From Actinomycetes bacterium (lineage in GTDB: Bacteria; Actinomycetota; Acidimicrobiia; Spongiisociales; UBA5794), in assembly GCA_024640745.1 (NCBI GenBank), contig JAHEEL010000065.1, positions 1 through 10,877 on the forward strand: 10,877 nucleotides of DNA. Reading direction: 5' to 3'. Positions 1-7,354 of this stretch are shown piece after piece. Numbering within the stretch: the first letter of the stretch is position 1; every line of letters begins with the position of its first letter. Below the pieces are notes generated by a model that ran no database searches, had not been told where the DNA came from, and saw only the letters and a program-made list of their open reading frames with translations. Both the position numbers and the translations under genes were made by a program.

Positions 1-2
1 GC

Positions 3-116
3 ACGAGCGTGCAGCGGCTCGTCGGTGGATCGCTCGGTCATTCGCGGCCGCATCGAGACGGGAGTACCGTGTTGGCAACAGGGATCGACCGCCCGCCGGG
101 GGTCGGTTTCCCGTGA
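3..116 (+). CDS. C-terminal end of an upstream gene (partial, unrecognised)
   Basis: An open frame runs in from the left edge and stops at TGA 114-116. That stop overlaps the GTG start of the kinase gene (113-115) as GTGA, the classic arrangement of translationally coupled genes. About 37 residues are visible, ending in ...DRPPGVGFP; I recognise no domain. About 73% of third codon positions are G or C, but an alternative frame scores the same, so composition does not decide. The case rests on the overlapping stop/start. If real, it is the preceding gene of the same operon as the kinase and could name its pathway. Confidence 0.4.
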   Translation, partial: TSVQRLVGGSLGHSRPHRDGSTVLATGIDRPPGVGFP

Positions 117-1225
117 GCCTGGTCGACCTTCGAGCTCTCGCTGCGCAGTTCAGCGTCCCCGGCACCTTCATCGACGGCCGCGCTCACGGCAGTGGCCACA
201 TCAACGACACCTACGCCCTCCGATTCGACCAAGACGGAAACCCGGTTCGCTACATCCTTCAGCTCGTCAACCAAGCCGTCTTCAAGAACGTCCCTGCATT
301 GATGGAGAACGTCGACCGGGTTACGCGCCATATCAACGCATCGCTCGAGGCGCGCAACGTCCCCGACCGATCGCGGCGTGCCCTGACGCTGATACCAACA
401 CACGATGGGGCCGTCTACCACGTCGATCAGAATGGCGAGCACTGGCGCGTCTACCGGTTCATCGAGGCGGCCACATCGTACGACGTGCTGACCTCGCACG
501 GTCAGGCCTACGAGGTTGCTCGTGCTTTCGGGGCGCTGCAGGGGATGCTTGCGGACCTCCCCGATCCTCCACTCCACGAGACGATTCCCAAGTTTCACGA
601 TGGCCCCGCTCGCTTCGGCGCATTCCTCGATGCGCTCGAGCGGGACCCATTGAACCGGGCCGTCGACGCGAAGCCGGAGATCACGTTCCTGCTCGATCAT
701 GAGGCGGCGTTCAGCCGACTGCCGTCGCTCATCGAGAGCGGCGTCCTGCCGCTTCGGGCAACACACAACGACTGCAAGATCAACAACGTGATGATCGACG
801 ACGCCACGGGGGAGGGGATCTGCGTCATTGATCTCGACACGCTGATGCCCGGGCTCACGCTGTACGACTTCGGGGACATGGTTCGCACGAGCACGTGCCC
901 GGTGGCCGAGGACTCACGAGAACTCGATCGCGTACGCATGGATCTGGATCGATTCAAGGCGCTGGTCCGGGGGTACCTGTCGTCGGCGGGCGAGTTCCTG
1001 ACGCCGGCCGAGCGAGCACACCTCGTGTTCTCTGGGAAGATCATCACCCTCACGATCGGCGCCCGGTTCCTGACCGACTATCTCCTCGGAGACACGTACT
1101 TCAAGATTCACCGACCGGGCCACAACCTCGATCGGTGCCGGGTCCAGTTCGAGCTGGTGAGGTCGATCACGCGCCAGAAGGCGGCGATGGAGGTGGTCGT
1201 GGCGGAGACATTCCCCGGCGGATAG
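113..1225 (+). CDS. Anomeric sugar kinase, NahK-like (aminoglycoside phosphotransferase fold)
   Basis: This 370-residue protein has the protein-kinase-like fold of the APH/choline kinase superfamily. It matches the subgroup of N-acetylhexosamine 1-kinase (NahK), which uses ATP to phosphorylate a free sugar at C1. Visible motifs are the glycine-rich loop HGSGHINDT (25-33), the segment with VFKNVPALMENV after it, the Brenner-type catalytic loop HNDCKINN (218-225, catalytic Asp220), the metal-binding DLDT (240-243), and a C-terminal block with FLTDYLLGD and PGHNLDRCR. The usual residue after HND is Thr; here it is Cys221. The GTG start at 113 is the only start codon in this frame after the left edge, and it overlaps the upstream stop. 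The protein is probably cytosolic. Its substrate is not determined: HexNAc, or another hexose released by a glycosidase or phosphorylase, are options. Family is confident, substrate is inference. Confidence 0.85.
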   Translation: MSLVDLRALAAQFSVPGTFIDGRAHGSGHINDTYALRFDQDGNPVRYILQLVNQAVFKNVPALMENVDRVTRHINASLEARNVPDRSRRALTLIPTHDGAVYHVDQNGEHWRVYRFIEAATSYDVLTSHGQAYEVARAFGALQGMLADLPDPPLHETIPKFHDGPARFGAFLDALERDPLNRAVDAKPEITFLLDHEAAFSRLPSLIESGVLPLRATHNDCKINNVMIDDATGEGICVIDLDTLMPGLTLYDFGDMVRTSTCPVAEDSRELDRVRMDLDRFKALVRGYLSSAGEFLTPAERAHLVFSGKIITLTIGARFLTDYLLGDTYFKIHRPGHNLDRCRVQFELVRSITRQKAAMEVVVAETFPGG

Positions 1226-1253
1226 CCGGCCGACTCCCACGGCAATGGGGCGA

Positions 1254-1330
1254 AGCCTCCAGCATCCTCACCAAGGTCGTAGTCGCCGCGCCGCGATCAT
1301 GGGGTATCTCGCCTCTGCTTCCTGGAGGCT
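1254..1330. repeat. 9-bp perfect inverted repeat with hairpins nearby
   Basis: AGCCTCCAG at 1254-1262 is the exact reverse complement of CTGGAGGCT at 1322-1330, with a 59-nt loop between them. Immediately downstream, CCCC-GCGA-GGGG (1334-1345) can form a short stem closed by a GNRA-type tetraloop. The pair lies between the kinase stop and the PPOX gene. No T-run follows, so an intrinsic terminator is not supported. It may be a structured untranslated RNA or chance in GC-rich DNA. Confidence 0.3.
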
Positions 1331-1454
1331 GACCCCCGCGAGGGGCGTTGACGCGCCGCATCGATCCGCGGGTCGATCGCAACGGATCGGAATAGCAGGG
1401 GTAGGGTTTCGAAGGAGTGGCTCCGTGCCGAGGGACCTGGAAGGGAAAGGTGCC

Positions 1455-1880
1455 ATGGCGATCCACCTCGCGCCTGAAGTCCAGGCTGTGATCAGATCGG
1501 GCCGTTTGGCCCACTTCACGACCGTTGCAGCCGACGGTCGCCCTCATACGACCGTTGTTTGGGTGGGGCTCGACGGTGACGACATCGTGATCGGGAAGCT
1601 CCGGCCAGATCAGAAGGTGGCCAATATCCGAAGGGATCCTCGCGTGTCGATCTCGATCGAGGCCGAAGGGGAGCAACACGGCATGCAGAACTACCTCGTG
1701 GTAGAGGGGACCGCCCGGATCACGGACGGCGGCGCGCCCGAGCTGTTGCGGGAGCTCGCCCAGCGATACATCGGGCCCGGCGCTGAGTTTCCGCCGATGC
1801 CCAATCCACCGCCCGGATTCATCATCCGGGTGACGCCGACCAGGGTTCGCGGCATGGGCCCGTGGGGGACGCAGCTCTGA
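1455..1880 (+). CDS. PPOX-fold F420/FMN-dependent protein (Rv1155-like)
   Basis: This 141-residue protein has the split beta-barrel of the pyridoxamine 5'-phosphate oxidase superfamily, actinobacterial F420-binding type. The evidence is the string FTTVAADGRPHTTVVWVGLD (21-40), then DDIVIGKLRPDQKVANIRRD (42-61) before a strand PRVSISIEAE. Such proteins bind F420 or a flavin as dimers and reduce small, often unknown, substrates; no specific reaction can be claimed. ATG 1455 has purine-rich AAAGG just upstream and gives the usual short N-terminus. GTG 1425 is in frame, with a perfect AAGGAG at 1412-1417 seven bases before it, and would add ten residues. A TANNNT box, TAGGGT at 1402-1407, might be a -10 element; if so, transcription starting near 1414 would cut into that AAGGAG and favour ATG 1455. 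There is a 229-nt gap to the kinase, so it is probably a separate unit. Confidence 0.85.
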   Translation: MAIHLAPEVQAVIRSGRLAHFTTVAADGRPHTTVVWVGLDGDDIVIGKLRPDQKVANIRRDPRVSISIEAEGEQHGMQNYLVVEGTARITDGGAPELLRELAQRYIGPGAEFPPMPNPPPGFIIRVTPTRVRGMGPWGTQL

Positions 1881-2179
1881 CCGGCAGCTCGACGGCCGGC
1901 ACCACGACCGAATGGGCTGCTCTCGTTGGGCTTCGACCCAGTCGGCGTCCACCCTCCGGCGGCGATTCTTGGACGGGTTGGCGCGCATGACCCATCGCAC
2001 ATCGCTGTCGGCAGACGTGCACCAACGCTCCATCCGTGGTCGGCCTGCACCCGGATCCGGAGCGACGGCAACGTTCTAGCAGTAGCCAAGCCCTTGTGGC
2101 ATGTCCGATGGTCCGACGGTCGAAGCTCGGCGCCCGGAGGGTGCATCGGAGGGATGCTCGGATTCGCGGATCCGATCTT
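1881..2179. other. 299-nt convergent intergenic region, no gene seen
   Basis: This gap lies between the PPOX stop and the convergent GNAT stop. I find no coding frame with recognisable protein content, no tRNA and no repeat array. The only small structure is TGGG-CTTCGA-CCCA (1927-1940), a 4-bp hairpin near the PPOX end with no T-run. It may hold transcription ends for both genes, but none is clear. Confidence 0.5.
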
Positions 2180-2776
2180 CTACGCGCCGTCGGGGAATTC
2201 CGAGCGCAGGCGTGCTTCCCACTCGGGCCGGAGGATGCTGAAGAGGACGTGATCGTGATAGGCGCCGTTGCGCCATTCGGCCTCACGCACGATCCCTTCT
2301 TCGACCATGCCGGTCTTCTGCAGCGATCGTCGCTCGGCGGGGTTGTCGACCGCGGTGTCCGATTGCACGCGGTGCGTCGTTGTGTGCTCGAACAGGTAGT
2401 CGATGAGCTGCCGCTGCGCCTCGGTCCCGTAGCCTTTGCCGCGAAAGCCGGGCAGGAGGGCGATCCCGAACGCGAAACAGCGGCTGCCCGGCGACGGCCC
2501 CCATCGCTCGGTGCGCCAGCCCACGGTTCCGATGCGGGTCCCGTCACCGAATTCGACCACCAGCGAGCCGCCGTTGTCACCGATGAGGCCGTCCCGATCG
2601 AAGTCGTCACGCAGCTCCGCTTCGATGTCCGCAGGATCGCGGGGCTCGCCGGTCCAGTTGTACTCGCTTGCGGCGATCGGATCAGCGGCCGTTTCCGCCA
2701 TCCAGGGGAGATCGTCCGGTCGTGCCGGGCGAAGGCGCACAGGTCGTGGGGATGCGGGTTCGGAATCGTTCGTCAT
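2180..2776 (-). CDS. GNAT-family N-acetyltransferase (RimJ/RimL-like)
   Basis: This 198-residue protein transfers an acetyl group from acetyl-CoA to an amine, possibly a protein N-terminus or a small molecule. It starts VRLRPARPDDLPWMAE (13-28), the first strand and helix of the fold. The acetyl-CoA loop is FRGKGYGTEA (111-120), matching R-x-x-G-x-G/A. The next conserved stretch, DNPAERRSLQKTGMVEEG (144-161), is typical of RimJ/RimL-type GNATs, where a residue in the Asn-x-x-Ser-like helix helps position CoA. The ATG at 2776 was chosen because the fold begins soon after it; an upstream in-frame start at 2833 would add 19 residues that look non-native. No good Shine-Dalgarno precedes it. It is divergent from the MgtC gene and convergent with the PPOX gene. 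The acceptor is unknown. Confidence 0.85.
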   Translation of the reverse strand: MTNDSEPASPRPVRLRPARPDDLPWMAETAADPIAASEYNWTGEPRDPADIEAELRDDFDRDGLIGDNGGSLVVEFGDGTRIGTVGWRTERWGPSPGSRCFAFGIALLPGFRGKGYGTEAQRQLIDYLFEHTTTHRVQSDTAVDNPAERRSLQKTGMVEEGIVREAEWRNGAYHDHVLFSILRPEWEARLRSEFPDGA

Positions 2777-2944
2777 GCTCTGATGTCGGGGGTGGGGTCG
2801 CGCGCACGCTAGCACGGCGGTCTCGTGCCTCACCGGCGGTGCCGACTCTCTCGCCGCGTTGCGGCGATCGACTCGGTCATCTCCGCCTTCGAAGGCGCCT
2901 ACGAGGTACTGTGGACGGGAAGCAAGCTCGGGTTCGGAGACGTG

Positions 2945-3616
2945 ATGGCCGTCATTGCAATCCTCGCGCGGTTGGCCCTCGCCGCTGTCTGTAGCGGCTT
3001 GATCGGCTACGAGCGAGAATCCGCCCGGAAGGCGGCCGGCTTGCGCACGTTCACGCTGGTCGGCGTTGGTGCTGCCGTCTTCTCGATCGTGTCGATCATC
3101 GGATTCGAAGGGCCGGACCAGTCTCGTATCGCTGCCCAGATCGTCACCGGTGTCGGGTTTCTGGGCGCCGGCGCGATCTTCCGCGACGGCGCCTTCGTCA
3201 GCGGTCTCACCACGGCCGCCGGCCTGTGGGTCGTCGCTTCCATCGGGATGGCCGCCGGTTCCGGCTCCTACCTGCTCGCTGTCATCGGCACGGGCGTGAC
3301 GCTGGCGGCGCTGTACGGCCTACGGGCGATCGATGCCGCTGTCTACCGCAGGAAGGTCAAGTCGAGAGCCCGACTCGAAGTCGAGGTCGGTGACGTGTCG
3401 AAGCTCGAGGCCCTGCTCAAGTTCATCAAACGGGTCGACCCCGATGCCGAACAGCTCGACTTCAAGCGGACCGGAGAGAACTCGGGAATGCTGACGTTGG
3501 ACTGCAAGCTGAGCGATGTCACGATGCTCTCCGAGATGCTCGCTTCGCACCGCACGGTGACCAAGGTCGAGGAAGTTCCTCCGAGGTACTGGCCCCAGGG
3601 GACCGGCAACCGCTGA
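2945..3616 (+). CDS. MgtC/SapB family inner-membrane protein
   Basis: This 223-residue protein has an N-terminal block of about four to five membrane helices (roughly 2-21, 36-53, 62-79, 88-103 and 108-127) and a soluble C-terminal domain (about 140-215). Signature motifs are LIGYERE (19-25), KAAGLRTFTLVGVGAA (29-44), GVGFLGAGAI (69-78) and GLTTAAGLWVVASIGMAAG (87-105). MgtC-family proteins are linked to growth at low Mg2+ and, in pathogens, to inhibition of the F1Fo ATP synthase; they are not proven Mg2+ transporters. ATG 2945 follows GGAGA (2936-2940) by four to five bases. GTG 2942 is equivalent, and GTG 2825 would add 40 residues, some of which (LGFGD) could be native. TACTGT at 2907-2912 fits a -10 box for the shorter start. 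I see no M-box-like leader. Confidence 0.9.
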   Translation: MAVIAILARLALAAVCSGLIGYERESARKAAGLRTFTLVGVGAAVFSIVSIIGFEGPDQSRIAAQIVTGVGFLGAGAIFRDGAFVSGLTTAAGLWVVASIGMAAGSGSYLLAVIGTGVTLAALYGLRAIDAAVYRRKVKSRARLEVEVGDVSKLEALLKFIKRVDPDAEQLDFKRTGENSGMLTLDCKLSDVTMLSEMLASHRTVTKVEEVPPRYWPQGTGNR

Positions 3617-3644
3617 CGCAGTTGACTCGATCGGCGGCGTCGTT

Positions 3645-3669
3645 CCTCCGGCCGAGTGCACCACGGAGG
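3645..3669 (+). terminator. Possible hairpin after the MgtC gene
   Basis: CCTCCG (3645-3650) pairs with CGGAGG (3664-3669) around a 13-nt loop, starting 29 nt after the MgtC stop. There is no T-run after it, so it would be a weak or factor-assisted terminator at best. Confidence 0.22.
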
Positions 3670-3713
3670 TCATGAGGTAATCGCCGACGACCGAGAGCAG
3701 GTGACGATCGCTG

Positions 3714-3719
3714 TAGTCT
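3714..3719 (+). promoter_or_regulatory. Candidate -10 box of a leaderless promoter
   Basis: TAGTCT matches the actinobacterial TANNNT consensus and ends six bases before the ATG at 3726. No Shine-Dalgarno sequence lies in front of that ATG. This spacing is what leaderless actinobacterial transcripts show, with transcription starting at or next to the A of ATG. No convincing -35 box is present at 16-18 bases. The call is inference from spacing and consensus. Confidence 0.4.
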
Positions 3720-3725
3720 CCGAAC

Positions 3726-6700
3726 ATGGCACCCGCTCGATCGGCTGACGGACCAACGACCGAGGGATTCGTCGACATCGACGGTGAAGGGTTCTACGCG
3801 ATACCCGAGGCTGATCGGGTTGGGCCGTTCCTGATGAGCATCGTCAGCGATTCCGATCACTGGATGTTCGTTTCGAGCCGCGGCGGGCTGACCGCGGGCA
3901 GAGGCGTCTCCGCAACGGCGCTCTTCCCGTACGAAACCGATGATCGCCTTCACCGTGCCGCGGGACTCACGGGTCCCGTGACAGCGATTCGGATCCGTGG
4001 CGCCGGTGCCGAAACGACGTGGGAACCGTTCCGGCGTGCACACCCGGTCCTCGGTCAGCGGAATCTCTACAAGTCCGTCGTCGGGGACCAGATCGTATTC
4101 GAAGAAGTCCGTCGTGACCTCGGTCTCACGTTCCGGTATCGATGGTCACACAGCGACCGCTTCGGCTTCGCGCGTCACAGCACGCTCTCCAATACGGGTG
4201 ATCGCCCGGTGGCGCTCGATCTGGTCGACGGATTGCTGAACCTGCTTCCTTTTGGACTCGATCCTGCGCTGTATCAGCGGATGAGCGCCCTCACCAACGC
4301 CTACAAGCGGAGCGAGATCATCGATCCGGAAGCACGCTTGGCCGTCTACTCGCTCGAGTCCCACGTCGTTGATCGACCCGAACCGGCCGAGGTGCTCAGC
4401 GCATCCGTCGCGTGGTCTGCGGGGTTCGATGGCGCAACGCTCGGCTTGAACAGCGACATGATCGAGCAGTTCCAGATCGGCAGTGAGATCACGGCGGCTC
4501 CGCTCGTGACCGGCCAGGCCGGTGCCTACCTCCTCGCGGGCAGCGTCGACCTGGCGCCGGGAGAAGAGGAGCGCTGGGTGATCGTCGCCGACGTCAACCA
4601 GGACCAGGGCCAGGTTGCTGCCTTGCGACGCTCTCTCCACTCGTCGCGCGACCCGATCGGCGAACTCGTCGCCTCCTCGCGTCGCGGGAGCGAGTCATTG
4701 GTCACCATGATGGCTCGCAGCGACGCGTTGCAGCGCACCGGGGACCGCGTGGCGACTGCCCATCACTTTGCGAACGTCACCTACAACGTCATGCGCGGCG
4801 GCATCTACGGCCACGGCATCCGGACGGCCGATCTGGCGTCCTTCCTTCGCGATCGGAATCGAGTTGTCGAGAGCCGGCACCGCTCGCGCCTCCAGACCTT
4901 GCCGGACATCGTGGATCGGGCGGTTCTCTTGGCTGAGGTCGAGGAGACCGGGGACGCTCAGCTGATGCGCCTCGTGCTCGAGTACCTACCACTCACATTT
5001 TCGCGTCGGCACGGTGATCCGAGCCGCCCGTGGAACGAGTTCATGATCCGGGTGCGCGACGAGAGTGGCGAGCCGGTCATGCACTACGAAGGCAACTGGC
5101 GGGACATCTTCCAGAACTGGGAGGCGCTCTGTCTGAGCTTCCCCGCCTACCTGCCGAGCATCGTCTCCGTCTTCGTCAACGCTTCCACTGCCGACGGCTT
5201 CAACGCGTATCGGATCACGCGAGCCGGTGTCGACTGGGAAATCACGGATCCTGACGATCCATGGAGCAACATCGGCTATTGGGGGGACCATCAGATCGTG
5301 TACCTGCATCGCCTCCTCGAGGCGACTCGTCGCTATTTCCCCGGAGAACTCGAACGTCTTCTGAGTCGGGCGTGGTTCGCGTATGCCGACGTTCCGTATC
5401 GCATCGTGTCATATGACGAGATCGTGCGTGACCCGAAGGCGACGATCCGTTTCGACGAGGCGGCGGCCGAACGCGTGGCACAGCGTGTCGAAGACGTCGG
5501 TCAAGACGGGAAGCTGTTGTGGGGTGCCGATGGCGACGTCTACCTCGTCACGCTGCTCGAGAAGCTGCTGGTGCCGGCGCTCGCCAAGCTGTCGAACTAC
5601 GTTCCGGCCGGCGGCATTTGGATGAACACCCAGCGTCCCGAATGGAACGACGCGAACAATGCCCTGGTCGGCTACGGCGTGTCGATGGTCACGCTCTACC
5701 AGTTGCGTGCGTACTTGGAGCGATTGCTCGAAACGGTCGCGAACTCCGGCCTTGGTGAGGTGGGCTTGACGGTCGAGGTGGCGGGCTGGCTCCGGGCGCT
5801 GTCGATCGTGCTTCGCGAGAACCTGGACATCGTGGGTGGCGAACTCACCGACGAACGTCGGAGATCCATGGTGGACGAACTCGGCCTCCTCTATACCGCG
5901 TACCGGGCGGCCGTCTATGGCTCAGGCTTCTCGGGGAAGACCTCAGTCTCCATCGCTGAGATCGTCGAACTCTGCGAGACGGCCGTGGATCACGTCGATG
6001 ACACGATTCGCCGCAACCGCCGGCCCGATGGTCTCTACCAGTCGTACAACCTCATAGAGTTCGACCCCGACGGAGTCACAGCACACGTCGACCACCTCGG
6101 AGAGATGCTCGAAGGACAGGTGGCGGTGCTCAGTTCCGGCTTCCTTTCTGCCGAACAGCGGGTCGGCACGATCGATGCGCTGTATGCAAGCTCTCTGTAC
6201 CGTCCCGATCAGCGCAGCTTCACGCTGTACCCGCCGGAGCGCCCGCCGTCGTTTCTCGACAAGAACGTCGTCCCGCGGTCCGAAGTAGCAGAGAACCCGC
6301 TGCTCACGGCACTCCTCCGCGTTGGAGATCGGTCGATCATCACCGAGGACGTGGACGGTCGGTATCGCTTCTGCGCCGCTTTCCAGAATCAGACCGATCT
6401 CGTTGCTGCGTTGGATCGACTCGCCGCCGGCGACGAGTGGAGCGGCCTCGTCACAGCTCAGCGAGCTTCGACCCTTCAATTGTACGAAGACGTCTTTCGC
6501 CACCACGCATACACCGGCCGGTCGGGATCGATGTACGGCTACGAAGGGCTCGGTTCGATCTATTGGCATATGGTTGCCAAGTTGCTCGTTGCCGTTCAGG
6601 AATCGATCGTCGAGGCGCAGGATGCGGGAGATTCGCCCGCCGTGATCGGTGCCCTCGTCGACGCCTACTGGCGCGTGCGCTCCGGCCTGGGGTTCAACAA

Positions 6701-7154
6701 GACGGCGGCCGAGTACGGAGCCTTCCCTGCCGACCCCTACTCGCACACGCCGGCGCACGCAGGCGCGCAACAGCCGGGGATGACGGGACAGGTGAAGGAA
6801 GAGCTCCTGACACGCCTCCTCGAGACCGGTGTCCGTATTGACGATGGAGAGATCACCTTCGACCCGGTGCTGCTCCGCTCGGCGGAGCTGCTCGACACGG
6901 CGGAAACCTGGGAGGTGTACGGCCTCGACGGAGTGTGGAATGGGATCGAGGTACCGGCCGGATCGCTCGGGATGACGTTGTGCCAGGTGCCGGTGATCGT
7001 GACCATCTCCGGCGATGATGCCGGAATTCAGATCACTGATGCGGATGGAGCCACGGTTGAGATTCAGGGATCCCGAATCGATCGGGTTACCAGTCGCGCA
7101 GTCTTCGAACGAACCGGCCGGGTGGCAAGCATCGCTGCGCGCCTGCGCAGCTGA
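3726..7154 (+). CDS. Large GH94-like carbohydrate enzyme, probable glycoside phosphorylase
   Basis: The 1142-residue protein has no signal peptide and is probably cytosolic. The N-terminal 300 or so residues look like a beta-sandwich; SDSDHWMFVSSRGGLTAGR starts at 41, and a later stretch reads HSTLSNTGDRPVALDLVDG. A helical region from about 340 to 1040 fits an (alpha/alpha)6 barrel: NVMRGGIYGHGI (354-365), YEGNWRDIFQNWEAL (454-468), GYWGDHQIVYLH (517-528), RPEWNDANNALVGYG (from 637), and AHAGAQQPGMTGQ (1010-1022). The C-terminal part (from about 1061) is again beta-rich. WRD-x2-Q and EWND resemble the R-D-x2-Q-D and DWND segments of GH94 phosphorylases, making Asp642 a candidate general acid. 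Length is closer to GH149/GH161 phosphorylases (about 1100) than GH94 (about 800). A hydrolase or a new family remain possible. Substrate unknown. The anomeric sugar kinase upstream fits sugar 1-phosphate metabolism. Confidence 0.6.
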   Translation: MAPARSADGPTTEGFVDIDGEGFYAIPEADRVGPFLMSIVSDSDHWMFVSSRGGLTAGRGVSATALFPYETDDRLHRAAGLTGPVTAIRIRGAGAETTWEPFRRAHPVLGQRNLYKSVVGDQIVFEEVRRDLGLTFRYRWSHSDRFGFARHSTLSNTGDRPVALDLVDGLLNLLPFGLDPALYQRMSALTNAYKRSEIIDPEARLAVYSLESHVVDRPEPAEVLSASVAWSAGFDGATLGLNSDMIEQFQIGSEITAAPLVTGQAGAYLLAGSVDLAPGEEERWVIVADVNQDQGQVAALRRSLHSSRDPIGELVASSRRGSESLVTMMARSDALQRTGDRVATAHHFANVTYNVMRGGIYGHGIRTADLASFLRDRNRVVESRHRSRLQTLPDIVDRAVLLAEVEETGDAQLMRLVLEYLPLTFSRRHGDPSRPWNEFMIRVRDESGEPVMHYEGNWRDIFQNWEALCLSFPAYLPSIVSVFVNASTADGFNAYRITRAGVDWEITDPDDPWSNIGYWGDHQIVYLHRLLEATRRYFPGELERLLSRAWFAYADVPYRIVSYDEIVRDPKATIRFDEAAAERVAQRVEDVGQDGKLLWGADGDVYLVTLLEKLLVPALAKLSNYVPAGGIWMNTQRPEWNDANNALVGYGVSMVTLYQLRAYLERLLETVANSGLGEVGLTVEVAGWLRALSIVLRENLDIVGGELTDERRRSMVDELGLLYTAYRAAVYGSGFSGKTSVSIAEIVELCETAVDHVDDTIRRNRRPDGLYQSYNLIEFDPDGVTAHVDHLGEMLEGQVAVLSSGFLSAEQRVGTIDALYASSLYRPDQRSFTLYPPERPPSFLDKNVVPRSEVAENPLLTALLRVGDRSIITEDVDGRYRFCAAFQNQTDLVAALDRLAAGDEWSGLVTAQRASTLQLYEDVFRHHAYTGRSGSMYGYEGLGSIYWHMVAKLLVAVQESIVEAQDAGDSPAVIGALVDAYWRVRSGLGFNKTAAEYGAFPADPYSHTPAHAGAQQPGMTGQVKEELLTRLLETGVRIDDGEITFDPVLLRSAELLDTAETWEVYGLDGVWNGIEVPAGSLGMTLCQVPVIVTISGDDAGIQITDADGATVEIQGSRIDRVTSRAVFERTGRVASIAARLRS

Positions 7155-7343
7155 ACGATCGGCCCGAACGATGCTCGCCGGAAATCGCGACCTTCCGACG
7201 CCGGTGGTCGCCATGTTGACGGAGATCGACCGTTGTGTGAAGCGCCACCGATCGGCGAATCAACCGAGCGGTGGGCATCGGGTACGCGGAACCGCACTCG
7301 TCTGTGACACAATGGGCCAAGGTCGGCACCGTGACGGTCGACC

Positions 7344-7349
7344 GGGAGG
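7344..7349 (+). promoter_or_regulatory. Strong Shine-Dalgarno that fixes the start of the small basic protein
   Basis: GGGAGG ends five bases before ATG 7355. An earlier in-frame ATG-like start at 7271 has no such site, and the 28 residues it would add differ in composition from the lysine-rich body. This supports the shorter 47-residue product. Confidence 0.6.
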
Positions 7350-7354
7350 CACTG

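Noticed and set aside
1927..1940. T-arm-like TTCGA hairpin suggesting a tRNA
   Set aside because: The stem is four base pairs around a six-base loop, and no acceptor stem, D-arm or anticodon arm fits around it.
2777..2944. Possible Mg2+ riboswitch ahead of the MgtC gene
   Set aside because: I found no extended helices or M-box-like conserved core; the space to a likely start is short.
5943..7214. Long open frame on the minus strand (over 400 codons)
   Set aside because: It lies opposite the large enzyme, whose plus-strand frame has coherent motifs and normal codon use. GC-rich DNA often leaves the opposite strand free of stops.
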